From assembly GCA_025924495.1 (NCBI GenBank), contig JAICIG010000032.1:1-28360 (forward strand): DNA of 28,360 bases. The letters run 5' to 3'. This stretch comes from Pirellulales bacterium (GTDB lineage Bacteria > Planctomycetota > Planctomycetia > Pirellulales > JAICIG01). Of the stretch, positions 16,511-23,749 are shown piece after piece. The position numbers and the translations under genes are program-made. Below the pieces are notes generated by a model. It was not told where the DNA came from and did no database searches. It worked only from the letters and a program-made list of their open reading frames with translations. The first letter of the stretch is position 1; each line of letters starts with the position of its first letter.

Positions 16511-17031
16511 GCGTGAAGTGACGTAACTGAATCAGTGTTGATCAACGCGCCGTTTTCGCGCAGTAACCGGCAGGCTTCGTCATACCGGTCATCCGTATGA
16601 ACGGTGACGATGATCTTGCCGGCGCGAATCTCCTGCGCGAAGCGTTCGGCTTCGTCCTCGGGCAAGCCGGCCCACAGCAAGCTGCCGAGCATGCCGCCGG
16701 CCGTTGCGCCTACCACAGCGCCCGCGGCAATGGTTGCCATTACCCCGCCGACGAGCACTTCGCCGATTCCCGGCAGCAGTTCGACTGCCATGCCGGCAGC
16801 CCATAGTCCGCCCGCTCCTGCGCCCGCCAGCAGCCCGCGCAGTAAGCCCTGTTCAGCCTTGTCTTCATGTTCCGTGTGCTCGGCCGGCAATTGCGTCACT
16901 TCGACGTTGCGAGCGACGATGCCGACTTCGTTCTCGGCAAACCCCGCCGCGCGGAGTTCCTCAGTCGCTTGCTGCGCGAGCCTTAAGCGATCAAAGACGC
17001 CGACCACGATCGTGCGATGTGTGGTTGCCAT
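16507..17031 (-). CDS. general stress protein 17M-like glycine-zipper protein
   Basis: A 174-residue protein. Residues 5-50 (HRTIVVGVFDRLRLAQQATEELRAAGF) resemble the N-terminal domain of YflT/GSP17M-type stress proteins: a beta strand and helix, and an NEVGIVAR-like strand. The middle (about 75-130) is a Gly/Ala-rich hydrophobic block with GxxxG spacing (GLLAGAGAGG, AAGAVVGATAGGMLGSLLWAG) that could insert in membrane. The C-terminal part (IIVTVHTDDRYDEACRLLRE) repeats the small alpha/beta pattern. ATG 17031 is chosen because AAGGAG lies seven bases upstream; the frame extends to 17088 without support. The role is probably stress-related, with no known reaction. The stop shares TTAA with the convergent Tat-protein gene. 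Confidence 0.75.
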   Translation of the reverse strand: MATTHRTIVVGVFDRLRLAQQATEELRAAGFAENEVGIVARNVEVTQLPAEHTEHEDKAEQGLLRGLLAGAGAGGLWAAGMAVELLPGIGEVLVGGVMATIAAGAVVGATAGGMLGSLLWAGLPEDEAERFAQEIRAGKIIVTVHTDDRYDEACRLLRENGALINTDSVTSLHA

Positions 17032-17160
17032 GGTTTTGCTCCTTCGTTCTGGTGCGATTCCCGCCTTCGTGTTGCTGAGGTTCATCAAAGGCGTCTGGTT
17101 TCATCGTATTCTTCCGCAAGTGATCGAGCGATAATGCAAGGCGAATGCCAGTGCTGCGAA

Positions 17161-17197
17161 GAATGTCTTTTTTTCCGAAACAGACATTCAGTTTCGG
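17161..17197. promoter_or_regulatory. two interleaved perfect inverted repeats between divergent genes
   Basis: In the 357-base gap 17032-17388, GAATGTCT (17161-17168) is mirrored by AGACATTC (17182-17189), and CCGAAAC (17175-17181) by GTTTCGG (17191-17197). The 5' arm of the second pair is in the loop of the first, and the 3' arm of the first is the loop of the second. Six T bases fill 17169-17174. In RNA the two hairpins exclude each other; in DNA they could be overlapping operator sites. The rest of the gap shows no gene. Confidence 0.5.
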
Positions 17198-17388
17198 CGG
17201 GAACCGTTAGCAACGCGCAAAGCAACCGAGGGCTCGTCAATGGTTTACGCCGATAGGCAGCCAGAGGAACGGAGAGAGTCTCTAATTGAGAACGCCCCCA
17301 CTGCGGCGTGATTGGCGGGGAGCGCCGCGGAGGTAGACTCTGGGGCGTTTCGACCCAGCCGCGAGGCGATGCTGCACATTGGCGACTA

Positions 17389-17976
17389 ATGATGATTTCC
17401 GCTGCCCCCGAATTGCTTAGCCTTCTCGACCGAGAGGTCTGGCTGATAACCGCTCAAGCTGGTTCGCGCCGCGGCGGTTTAATCGCCACGTTCGTCAATC
17501 ATGCTTCGCTCGTACCCGAATTGCCGCGCCTGTTGACGGCCATCGCCAAGCAGCACTACACCTGGCAGTTGATCGAATCCAGTGGCGTCTTCGGTTTGCA
17601 CCTTTTGGCCGAACGACATCTGGACCTTGTATGGCGGTTTGGGTTGTCGTCCGGTCGCGACGTCGATAAGTTTGCTGCACTCAGCATCGACCATGCGGTG
17701 ACGGGCAGTCCGCTCCTGAACGATACGCTGGGCTGGTTCGATTGCCGTGTAGAAACGCGTCTCGAAACAGGCGATCGTACCGTTTACGTCGCGGAAGTCT
17801 TAGCGGCGAAACGGTTGGTCGACGAATCGCCCTTGACCGCGCGTCGTCTGCTCGAGCTTGCGCCGCCCGACAAGCTCGAGCAGTTGCGCAAACTTCGCGA
17901 GCGCGATATCGCCGTCGATGCCGAAGCGATTCGACGATGGCGAGAGGAGCGGAGGAGATCGGGAGGCGGCGGTTGA
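17389..17976 (+). CDS. flavin reductase-like domain protein
   Basis: About 195 residues. The pattern EVWLITAQAGSRRGGLIATFVNHASLVPELPRLL matches the first half of the flavin reductase-like (split barrel, FMN-binding) fold. There the strand-turn-strand with GGLIATF binds FMN, and SSGVFGLHLLAERHLDLVWRFG and DKFAALSIDH follow in the expected order. The last 40 residues are a charged helix (LEQLRKLRERDIAVDAEAIRRW) not found in the minimal domain. It likely binds FMN and may reduce flavin or act on a small substrate; the partner is unknown. ATG 17389 is followed at once by a second ATG; the frame is open back to 17308, but those residues look non-coding. It is convergent with the LOG-family gene 28 bases away. 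Confidence 0.75.
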   Translation: MMISAAPELLSLLDREVWLITAQAGSRRGGLIATFVNHASLVPELPRLLTAIAKQHYTWQLIESSGVFGLHLLAERHLDLVWRFGLSSGRDVDKFAALSIDHAVTGSPLLNDTLGWFDCRVETRLETGDRTVYVAEVLAAKRLVDESPLTARRLLELAPPDKLEQLRKLRERDIAVDAEAIRRWREERRRSGGGG

Positions 17977-18004
17977 GAATCGGAAAGTCAAGCTGCGATG
18001 CCGG

Positions 18005-19177
18005 CTAGGTCGCGGGCTTTCGTAGTTCGTTCTCGTTCGCCGCATTGAGTCGGTCAATCAATTGTCGCAGCCGGCCAAGATTGCGCCGGTTGAATCGCAT
18101 CACTAGTCGCGCCAAATGAGCTAACTCCGGCTCGTCTTCTTCGGAGAGCGGCCCGCTGAGTCGGAATTCGTCTTCGACCAGAATATCGTGGAAGCTGTCG
18201 TTGATCTCCGCCATCAATTCGTCGCTCGGCGCGGCCTGCAGACGCAACACGAGCTTGTTGCGCACGTAGCGCATGCTGTGATAGACCCGATAGAACTGCA
18301 GGATTTCGGCAACTGCTTCGTCGACCTTGTCGGTCAGCTTATACAGCGACAAGTCCTCGGGCGAAATCAGCTTGCCCGCCAGCAGGCGACGTTTGACGAA
18401 CTCGTGCCAGTCGGCCCAGAAACTGCCGCCCGGTTCTTCGAGAAACACGACCGGCACCATGTCGCGCTTGCCGGTTTGCAGCAACGTGAGCACCTCCAAG
18501 CCTTCGTCGAGCGTGCCGAATCCGCCCGGCAGCAGGCACACCGCATCGCATTCTTTGACGAACATCAGCTTGCGGGTAAAGAAGTACTTCATGTGCACGA
18601 GCTTCGGGTCGCCGGCGATCACCGGGTTGGCCTCTTGCTCGAAAGGCAGCATGATGTTCAGCCCCATCGAGTTCTCTCGACCCGCGCCGAGATGCCCTGC
18701 CTCCATGATGCCGCTGGCAGCGCCGGTGACGACCAGCCACTTTTGCTCAGCCATCGCCTTGCCGAACGCTACTGCCTGTTCGAACGCGGGTTCGTGCGGC
18801 CGCGTGCGCGCCGAGCCAAAGACTGTCGCTTTGCGGCGACCGCGATAGGGAGAAAACACCTTGAAGGCATAGCGCAGCTCGCGCAGGGTGCGACTAAGAA
18901 TCTTCAAGTCGCCGCGGCTCGTTTGATCTTGAGCCAACTTGTCGGCCGACTCTTTGATCATTGCGATCAGGTCCGCAACCCGACCGCCGTATTCGCCCTT
19001 GGCGAAACTTGAAGTCAACAACTCGGCGGAACGCGCGAGCTCGTCCGCCGCCGAGGAATCGCCCGCAGGCGAGGATTCTGCATCCGCCACTCCAGCAACC
19101 TCTAACCAGTCCGCGCCGCCTGCGGAACGATCGAACCGATCAAAACGTCCGTCGCGGCGATCTGTTAAGCCTGACAA
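18005..19177 (-). CDS. LOG-family protein (nucleotide 5'-monophosphate phosphoribohydrolase-like)
   Basis: The core from about residue 105 has the Rossmann-type LOG fold: [11 protein letters not shown], then [15 protein letters not shown] (the GxxxGIMEA motif), the nucleotide-binding PGGFGTLDE (217-225) and [18 protein letters not shown]. Related enzymes release free bases from cytokinin riboside monophosphates or other nucleotides; 'lysine decarboxylase' is an outdated label. An N-terminal extension of about 100 residues and a C-terminal helical tail make it longer (390) than typical LOG proteins (about 190-250). The outermost start is TTG 19177 with no Shine-Dalgarno sequence and a -10-like TAGAAT (complement of 19181-19186) abutting it. 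GTG 19090, preceded by AGAGG, may be the real start. Confidence 0.85.
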   Translation of the reverse strand: MSGLTDRRDGRFDRFDRSAGGADWLEVAGVADAESSPAGDSSAADELARSAELLTSSFAKGEYGGRVADLIAMIKESADKLAQDQTSRGDLKILSRTLRELRYAFKVFSPYRGRRKATVFGSARTRPHEPAFEQAVAFGKAMAEQKWLVVTGAASGIMEAGHLGAGRENSMGLNIMLPFEQEANPVIAGDPKLVHMKYFFTRKLMFVKECDAVCLLPGGFGTLDEGLEVLTLLQTGKRDMVPVVFLEEPGGSFWADWHEFVKRRLLAGKLISPEDLSLYKLTDKVDEAVAEILQFYRVYHSMRYVRNKLVLRLQAAPSDELMAEINDSFHDILVEDEFRLSGPLSEEDEPELAHLARLVMRFNRRNLGRLRQLIDRLNAANENELRKPAT

Positions 19178-19435
19178 TCTATTCTAGTTCGGCGGGCTAG
19201 TGCACGCAGAAACCAGTTGATATTGGCCAAGCGGGGGCTGGAAGAGGCCCGTACGTCAGAAACCGCGAATTCCGTCTGGCTAGCCTGGCGCGCTATTTTA
19301 GCGGTCAGGCGACAAAGCCAGGGAAGCGACAGCAGATCGGTGTGGGAGCCATTCGGCGGGTTGCGCGCCGCAGGCCGGCTGGCTAGAACCGGCAATTAAG
19401 AGATACTGGGCAGCCAAGATGCTGAGTAAGCAGCC

Positions 19436-19675
19436 TCAGGCCGAGGGGCGGCGGCAAAACTGGTAAGCCAGGATGACTTCATAGAGGTCGGTGGAAATGC
19501 TGATTTCCTCGTCGGCAAAGTCTCGCAACCAGGTTCGCTCATTGCGTACGGCTTCTGCCAGCAAGGGGAAAATCTCGCTGAGCGGCACTTGGACTTTGCG
19601 TTGGTTGTCGTTTGACTCAGCCTGAGCGGGCGAGGTTTCCGGACCGTAATAAACGCGCAAGCGGCTGCGAGCCAT
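19436..19675 (-). CDS. small conserved-looking protein of unknown function
   Basis: A 79-residue protein opening MARSRLRVYYGPE and containing VQVPLSEIFPLLAEAVRNE, RTWLRDFADEEISISTDLYE and VILAYQFCRRPSA. The regular helix pattern, the balanced charge and the absence of low-complexity bias argue for a real gene. I believe similar short proteins occur in other planctomycetes, but that is from memory. Function is unknown. The frame opens upstream to 19698 without support. The leader contains a strong hairpin (19708-19751). Downstream, 19178-19435 shows no gene. Confidence 0.65.
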   Translation of the reverse strand: MARSRLRVYYGPETSPAQAESNDNQRKVQVPLSEIFPLLAEAVRNERTWLRDFADEEISISTDLYEVILAYQFCRRPSA

Positions 19676-19707
19676 GGAGACGCTTCCTTACGTGGCAAAC
19701 ACGACCA

Positions 19708-19751
19708 CTCGCGCGCCTGGATACCGCCACGCTATCCAGGCGCAGAGCGAG
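19708..19751. promoter_or_regulatory. strong stem-loop in the leader of the small 79-residue gene
   Basis: GCGCCTGGATA (19713-19723) and TATCCAGGCGC (19733-19743) are a perfect 11-base inverted repeat with a nine-base loop. Across a three-base AGA bulge the stem continues with CTCGC (19708-19712) and GCGAG (19747-19751), giving 16 pairs. Neither strand carries a following U run, so it is not a standard terminator. It sits 33-76 bases before ATG 19675, where it could control translation or mRNA stability. Confidence 0.5.
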
Positions 19752-19904
19752 CGCAACCCCTGCGCCGCTGCTGACGAACTTTTTGTGGTGCGTACGCTTA
19801 TATCGGCTGCTCTCGTCCTGAGGGTTTGATCTAATTGTTCGGAATTAAGGCTTTTCCTCGACAGCGCTCGTGTGCCGAACGTACGTACAAACTGGATCGT
19901 AAGC

Positions 19905-19933
19905 ATCCTGCTGAATTGGTAGGTAAGCAGGAT
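19905..19933. repeat. 8-base inverted repeat with a 13-base spacer
   Basis: ATCCTGCT (19905-19912) and AGCAGGAT (19926-19933) are perfect complements. Half-site centres are 21 bases apart, two turns of DNA, the same geometry as the first repeat at 17161-17189 but with a different sequence. It lies in the 390-base stretch 19676-20064 between divergent genes, 34 bases before the Tex promoter, and could be an operator. Confidence 0.35.
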
Positions 19934-19966
19934 AAGTTTCGGCCATTGCGGCAAGCTCGCGGCAAC

Positions 19967-19995
19967 TTGACAGTCGTAGGGCAAGTGCCTAGATT
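19967..19995 (+). promoter_or_regulatory. sigma-70-type promoter for tex
   Basis: A perfect TTGACA (19967-19972) is followed after exactly 17 bases by TAGATT (19990-19995), four of six matches to the -10 consensus. The predicted start near 20002 gives a leader of about 63 bases to ATG 20065. It is the best -35 element found in the window. Confidence 0.6.
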
Positions 19996-20064
19996 GCCAA
20001 AACGGTTAAGTGCATTTCACGAAAACTCTTGCGGCGAACACTTCGCTGTCGGAAAACAGGCCTT

Positions 20065-23000
20065 ATGGCGAGTACGGTTGCGATCGATCTGGGAGGGGTG
20101 AGTCAGTCCCTTGGTTTGGCGAGCCAGCGCGTTCAGGCGGTCGTCGATCTCTTGAATGCCGGCAATACGGTCCCTTTCATCACCCGCTACCGTAAGGACC
20201 AGACGGGCGGACTGGATGAGGAACAGATCCGCCAAGTCCAGGCGCGCGTCGGCAAACTACGAATGCTGGCCGAGCGCAAGCAAACGATCCTGCGCTCAAT
20301 CGACTCGCAAGGCAAGCTGACGCCCGAATTGGCTTCGGCGATTGAAGCCGCGGACACATCGAGGCGGCTGGAAGACCTGTACTTGCCCTTCAAGCCGAAG
20401 AAGCAAACGCTTGGCGCCACCGCGCGCGAACGCGGCTTGGAACCATTGGCGCTCGAGATTCTGCGCGCCGATCCGGCTTGCGCCGATCTCGATGCGCGGG
20501 CTCGCGACTTCGTCAACACCGACAAAAAAGTGGCGACGGCCGCTGATGCTCTGCTCGGCGCCGGCCACATCCTCGCCGAGATGTTCAGCGAGCGCGCCGA
20601 CCTGCGCGGCCGCTTGCGCGCGATCGTGGAGCAAACCGGCAGGCTGATTTCGACTGCCATCGAGCCTGAGACCAAGCCGGAGCCTGAGACCAGGCCCGAG
20701 CCCGAAGCAAAGCAAATAGAGGCGAGCAAGCCAGCCGAGGTCTCTCCGACCGAAGTCCAGGCGAAGTCGGAGCCGACCACTGAACCGCCCGCAGCAATGG
20801 CGGCCGCTCAGTCTGCGGAGATGGCCTCTGCGGCGGAGACTGCCGCGATGGCACAGCAGCCGACAGCTTCGCAAACGAGCGCGGAGCCGTCGCCAGGGCA
20901 GGCGCCAGCTGAAGACGCGTTCATCAGCGATCCACTTGCCGACGATCAACTCACGAGGGATGCGGTTTCGCAAGTGGAGCCGCTGAGCGAAGCCGAAGCG
21001 GCGCCGATGGCATTGCCGGTCTCCGAGGCAGAAGCGCCTCGCGAGGCGATTTCGCTTGAAAGTACGCTCGGAGCTGCACCAACTCCTGAAGCCGGCGAGC
21101 CGCAGATCACGGCGGGTGACGCGACTGCGGAAACTCCAACCGCTGAATGTCCTGCCCCGGGAGTTCCAGCCGCAGAAGGAACTTCAACGGCGGGTGTACT
21201 CGGGCCGCCGCAAGTTGCGGCGGCGCACGGTGTGGGCATCGTCCACGACGTCTCGCCCGATCTGCAATTTGGCAAGCGGGTCAAAAAGAAGAAAAAGAAG
21301 GTCAAGAAGGACAACAAGGCGGAGCACAAAGCGTTTCGCGACTATTTCAATTATAGCGAGGCGATCGGCAAAGCCCCGCCGCATCGCATTCTGGCAATCA
21401 ACCGCGGCGAGCGCGCCAAAGCGCTGCGCGTGCGCGTCGAAGCCGACCTGGAGGCGATGCATCGAGTCGTCGACGAAATGTCGGCGCCCGAGGGACACCC
21501 CCATGCCGAATTTCTCCGCGGCTGCGGACGCGATGCCTTGAATCGGCTGGTCCTGCCTAGCCTGGAGCGCGAAGTCCGCCGCGAACTGACCGACCGGGCC
21601 GAGTCGCATGCCGTCCAGGTCTTCGCCCGTAACTTGCGCAACTTGCTGTTGCAGCCCCCGATTCGGGACCGCCGCGTGCTGGCCATCGATCCGGCCTTCA
21701 AGAGCGGCTGCAAGCTGGTGGCGCTCGACGAATTTGGGCAATTGCTCGATCACGGGCTGGTGCACATCATCGGCAAGGAAGAACGCCGTCTCGAGGCGAA
21801 CAAGAAGGTCGTCGAGATGGTGAAGCAGCATCAACTGTCGGTGATCGCCATCGGCAACGGCACGGCCTGCCGCGAGACGGAGCGTTGGATCAGCGACCTG
21901 ATCGCCGGCGAACTCGCGGAGCAGGGCGTGGCCTATGTGATTGTCAATGAGGCGGGAGCGAGCGTTTATTCTGCCAGTCGGCTGGGTCGCGAGGAGTTTC
22001 CTCAGTATGACGCCACCCTGCGCGGCGCCATCTCAATCGGCCGCCGGCTGCAGGACCCGTTGAGCGAATTGGTCAAGATCGACGCGGGCAGCATTGGCGT
22101 CGGCATGTATCAACACGACGTCAAGGCCAAGCATCTGCGCGAATCGCTCGATAACGTTGTGGCATCCTGCGTCAACTATGTGGGCGTCGATCTCAACACC
22201 GCCAGCCCGGCTCTGCTCAAATATGTGTCGGGCTTGAACCAGTTGACTGCTCAGCGCGTCTTCGACTACCGCACGACGAACGGCCCTTTCAAGAGCCGCG
22301 AAGAGCTGAGGAAAGTTCAAGGCTTCGGCGAGGCGACCTTCGTGCAGGCTGCCGGGTTCTTGAAAATCGTCGACGGCGCCAATCCGCTCGATGCCACTTG
22401 GATTCATCCGGAGAGTTACGAGCTGGCGCGAGAAACTCTCGGTCGGCTGGAAGCCACTCCCGAGGATTTGACCGACAAGGAGCGGGCCGCTCAATTGGGC
22501 GAGCGAATCGCCAAGTTGAACCTGGAAGAGCTTGCCGCACAGCTCCATGCCGGCGCCCTGACGTTGGCCGATATCGTCGCGCAATTGGCGCGTCCGGGCC
22601 GCGACCCGCGCGAATCGCTGCCGCCGCCCATCTTCAAACGCGGCATTCTCAAGCTCGACGATCTGACGCCCGGACTCGAATTGATGGGCACTGTGCTGAA
22701 TGTCGTCGATTTCGGCGCCTTCGTCGACATCGGGCTGAAAGACAGCGGGCTGGTGCACGTCAGCCAGTTGGCTAACAAGTTCGTGCAGGATCCGCACGAT
22801 GTCGTCTCGGTCGGCGACATTGTTCGCGTCTGGGTGCTGGAAGTCGAAAAGGAGCGGCGCCGGGTCTCGCTGACCATGATTGCCCCCGGCACGCGCCGAC
22901 AACATGAGCCGCGGCCAGCGCAGCCTGCCGGCGCCAAGCCGCAATCGGGCCGCGCTCCCGATCGCGGCCGCCCGCCTGCTCGTCGGCCCGCCAAGCCAGA

Positions 23001-23202
23001 CCGTGCAGCCGGCGGGGGTCAAAAGCCGAAGTTCCAAGCGCCGCCGCCCCGGCCTAAACCGAAGCCGCGTCCGGTGGTGCCGCTCACCGATGCCATGAAG
23101 AAGGGCAAAGCGCCTTTACGCACCTTCGGCGATCTGAAACAGTTCTGGGCCCTGAAGCAGGAGCAGGGCGAGAATGAACAGCAGCCTTCGTCCGACTCCT
23201 GA
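20065..23202 (+). CDS. Tex-like transcription accessory protein with a large acidic insertion
   Basis: From ATG 20065 the protein has 1045 residues, against about 720-780 in most Tex proteins. The N-terminal helical domain (VQAVVDLLNAGNTVPFITRYRKDQTGGLDE) runs to about 195. Residues about 198-402 are Glu/Pro/Ala/Thr-rich and not part of the family; KKKKKKVKKDNK follows. The conserved fold resumes with FRDYFNYSEAI near 425, the YqgF domain (VLAIDPAFKSGCKLVALDEFG, near 534), the helix-hairpin-helix segment (LNTASPALLKYVSGL, then FKSREELRKVQGFGE), and an S1 domain (GTVLNVVDFGAFVDIGLKDS, about 875-940). A Pro/Arg/Lys-rich tail of about 100 residues ends it. Tex binds nucleic acid and affects transcription. 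It starts a probable operon with the two genes downstream. Confidence 0.9.
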   Translation: MASTVAIDLGGVSQSLGLASQRVQAVVDLLNAGNTVPFITRYRKDQTGGLDEEQIRQVQARVGKLRMLAERKQTILRSIDSQGKLTPELASAIEAADTSRRLEDLYLPFKPKKQTLGATARERGLEPLALEILRADPACADLDARARDFVNTDKKVATAADALLGAGHILAEMFSERADLRGRLRAIVEQTGRLISTAIEPETKPEPETRPEPEAKQIEASKPAEVSPTEVQAKSEPTTEPPAAMAAAQSAEMASAAETAAMAQQPTASQTSAEPSPGQAPAEDAFISDPLADDQLTRDAVSQVEPLSEAEAAPMALPVSEAEAPREAISLESTLGAAPTPEAGEPQITAGDATAETPTAECPAPGVPAAEGTSTAGVLGPPQVAAAHGVGIVHDVSPDLQFGKRVKKKKKKVKKDNKAEHKAFRDYFNYSEAIGKAPPHRILAINRGERAKALRVRVEADLEAMHRVVDEMSAPEGHPHAEFLRGCGRDALNRLVLPSLEREVRRELTDRAESHAVQVFARNLRNLLLQPPIRDRRVLAIDPAFKSGCKLVALDEFGQLLDHGLVHIIGKEERRLEANKKVVEMVKQHQLSVIAIGNGTACRETERWISDLIAGELAEQGVAYVIVNEAGASVYSASRLGREEFPQYDATLRGAISIGRRLQDPLSELVKIDAGSIGVGMYQHDVKAKHLRESLDNVVASCVNYVGVDLNTASPALLKYVSGLNQLTAQRVFDYRTTNGPFKSREELRKVQGFGEATFVQAAGFLKIVDGANPLDATWIHPESYELARETLGRLEATPEDLTDKERAAQLGERIAKLNLEELAAQLHAGALTLADIVAQLARPGRDPRESLPPPIFKRGILKLDDLTPGLELMGTVLNVVDFGAFVDIGLKDSGLVHVSQLANKFVQDPHDVVSVGDIVRVWVLEVEKERRRVSLTMIAPGTRRQHEPRPAQPAGAKPQSGRAPDRGRPPARRPAKPDRAAGGGQKPKFQAPPPRPKPKPRPVVPLTDAMKKGKAPLRTFGDLKQFWALKQEQGENEQQPSSDS
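20662..20715 (+). repeat. 18-base tandem repeat encoding EPETKP/EPETRP in tex
   Basis: Two near-identical 18-base units (20662-20679 and 20680-20697, three differences) encode EPETKP and EPETRP; a third, decayed unit at 20698-20715 encodes EPEAKQ. The repeat opens the acidic insertion at residues 200-217 and keeps the frame, so the insertion probably grew by tandem duplication. Confidence 0.75.
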
Positions 23203-23258
23203 TCTCCGCCGCCTCGGGAAGCCAGAGGGCGCAGCCTGCGGCGCCCGTTCGTGAGACC

Positions 23259-23732
23259 ATGGAATTCGAACAACGACTGCAACGTGCGATCGAACGCGGC
23301 CAACGCAAAGGAGACGCGCGCGCCGAAGCCTCGGCCCAACGGGCGCTTAACGAAGAGGAACTGAGACGGCTGCATTCGCAGTATCGCCTGCAGTTGTCGG
23401 AACACATCGAGAGCTGCATCCGCAGGCTGCCCGACCACTTTCCTGGTTTCCGGTACGAAACGGTCGTGGGCGATCGCGGTTGGGGCGCCGCCGTAAGCCG
23501 CGATGACGTCGGAGGCGGCCGTCGCAGCTTCTTCAGCCGCTTGGAAATGACCGTGAGGCCGTTTTCGCAGTATCATGTGCTGGAGCTGTCGGCCAAGGGT
23601 ACGATCCGAAACAAGGAAGTTTACAACCGCACCCATTATCAGCGGCTCGACGAGGCCGATCCCAAGACTTTCATCGACATGATCGATCTTTGGATCCTCG
23701 AATACGCCGAGTTATATGCCGCGAAAGGCTGA
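23259..23732 (+). CDS. conserved-looking protein of unknown function
   Basis: A 157-residue protein. Residues 1-55 are a charged helix (QRAIERGQRKGDARAEASAQ, ELRRLHSQYRLQLSEHIESC) and residues 60-145 a mixed domain with YETVVGDRGWGAAVSRDDV, FSRLEMTVRPFSQYHVLELSAKGTI and FIDMIDLWILEYAELYA. The second half resembles a beta-rich ligand-binding or ribosome-associated fold, but I cannot name a family. It lies 56 bases after tex and 17 bases before the SNF2 gene on the same strand, so it is probably in one transcript with them. A GGGCGC/GCGCCC hairpin at 23227-23246 precedes it, without a U run. Confidence 0.75.
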   Translation: MEFEQRLQRAIERGQRKGDARAEASAQRALNEEELRRLHSQYRLQLSEHIESCIRRLPDHFPGFRYETVVGDRGWGAAVSRDDVGGGRRSFFSRLEMTVRPFSQYHVLELSAKGTIRNKEVYNRTHYQRLDEADPKTFIDMIDLWILEYAELYAAKG

Positions 23733-23749
23733 CTCGCAGGGAGGTCGCC

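Noticed and set aside
17161..17197. H-type pseudoknot formed by both inverted repeats at once
   Set aside because: The last loop would be one base across an eight-pair stem, which is sterically too short; alternative hairpins are more likely.
22033..23037. 334-codon minus-strand frame antisense to tex
   Set aside because: Long antisense frames are common in GC-rich genes; the + strand carries complete Tex motifs here.
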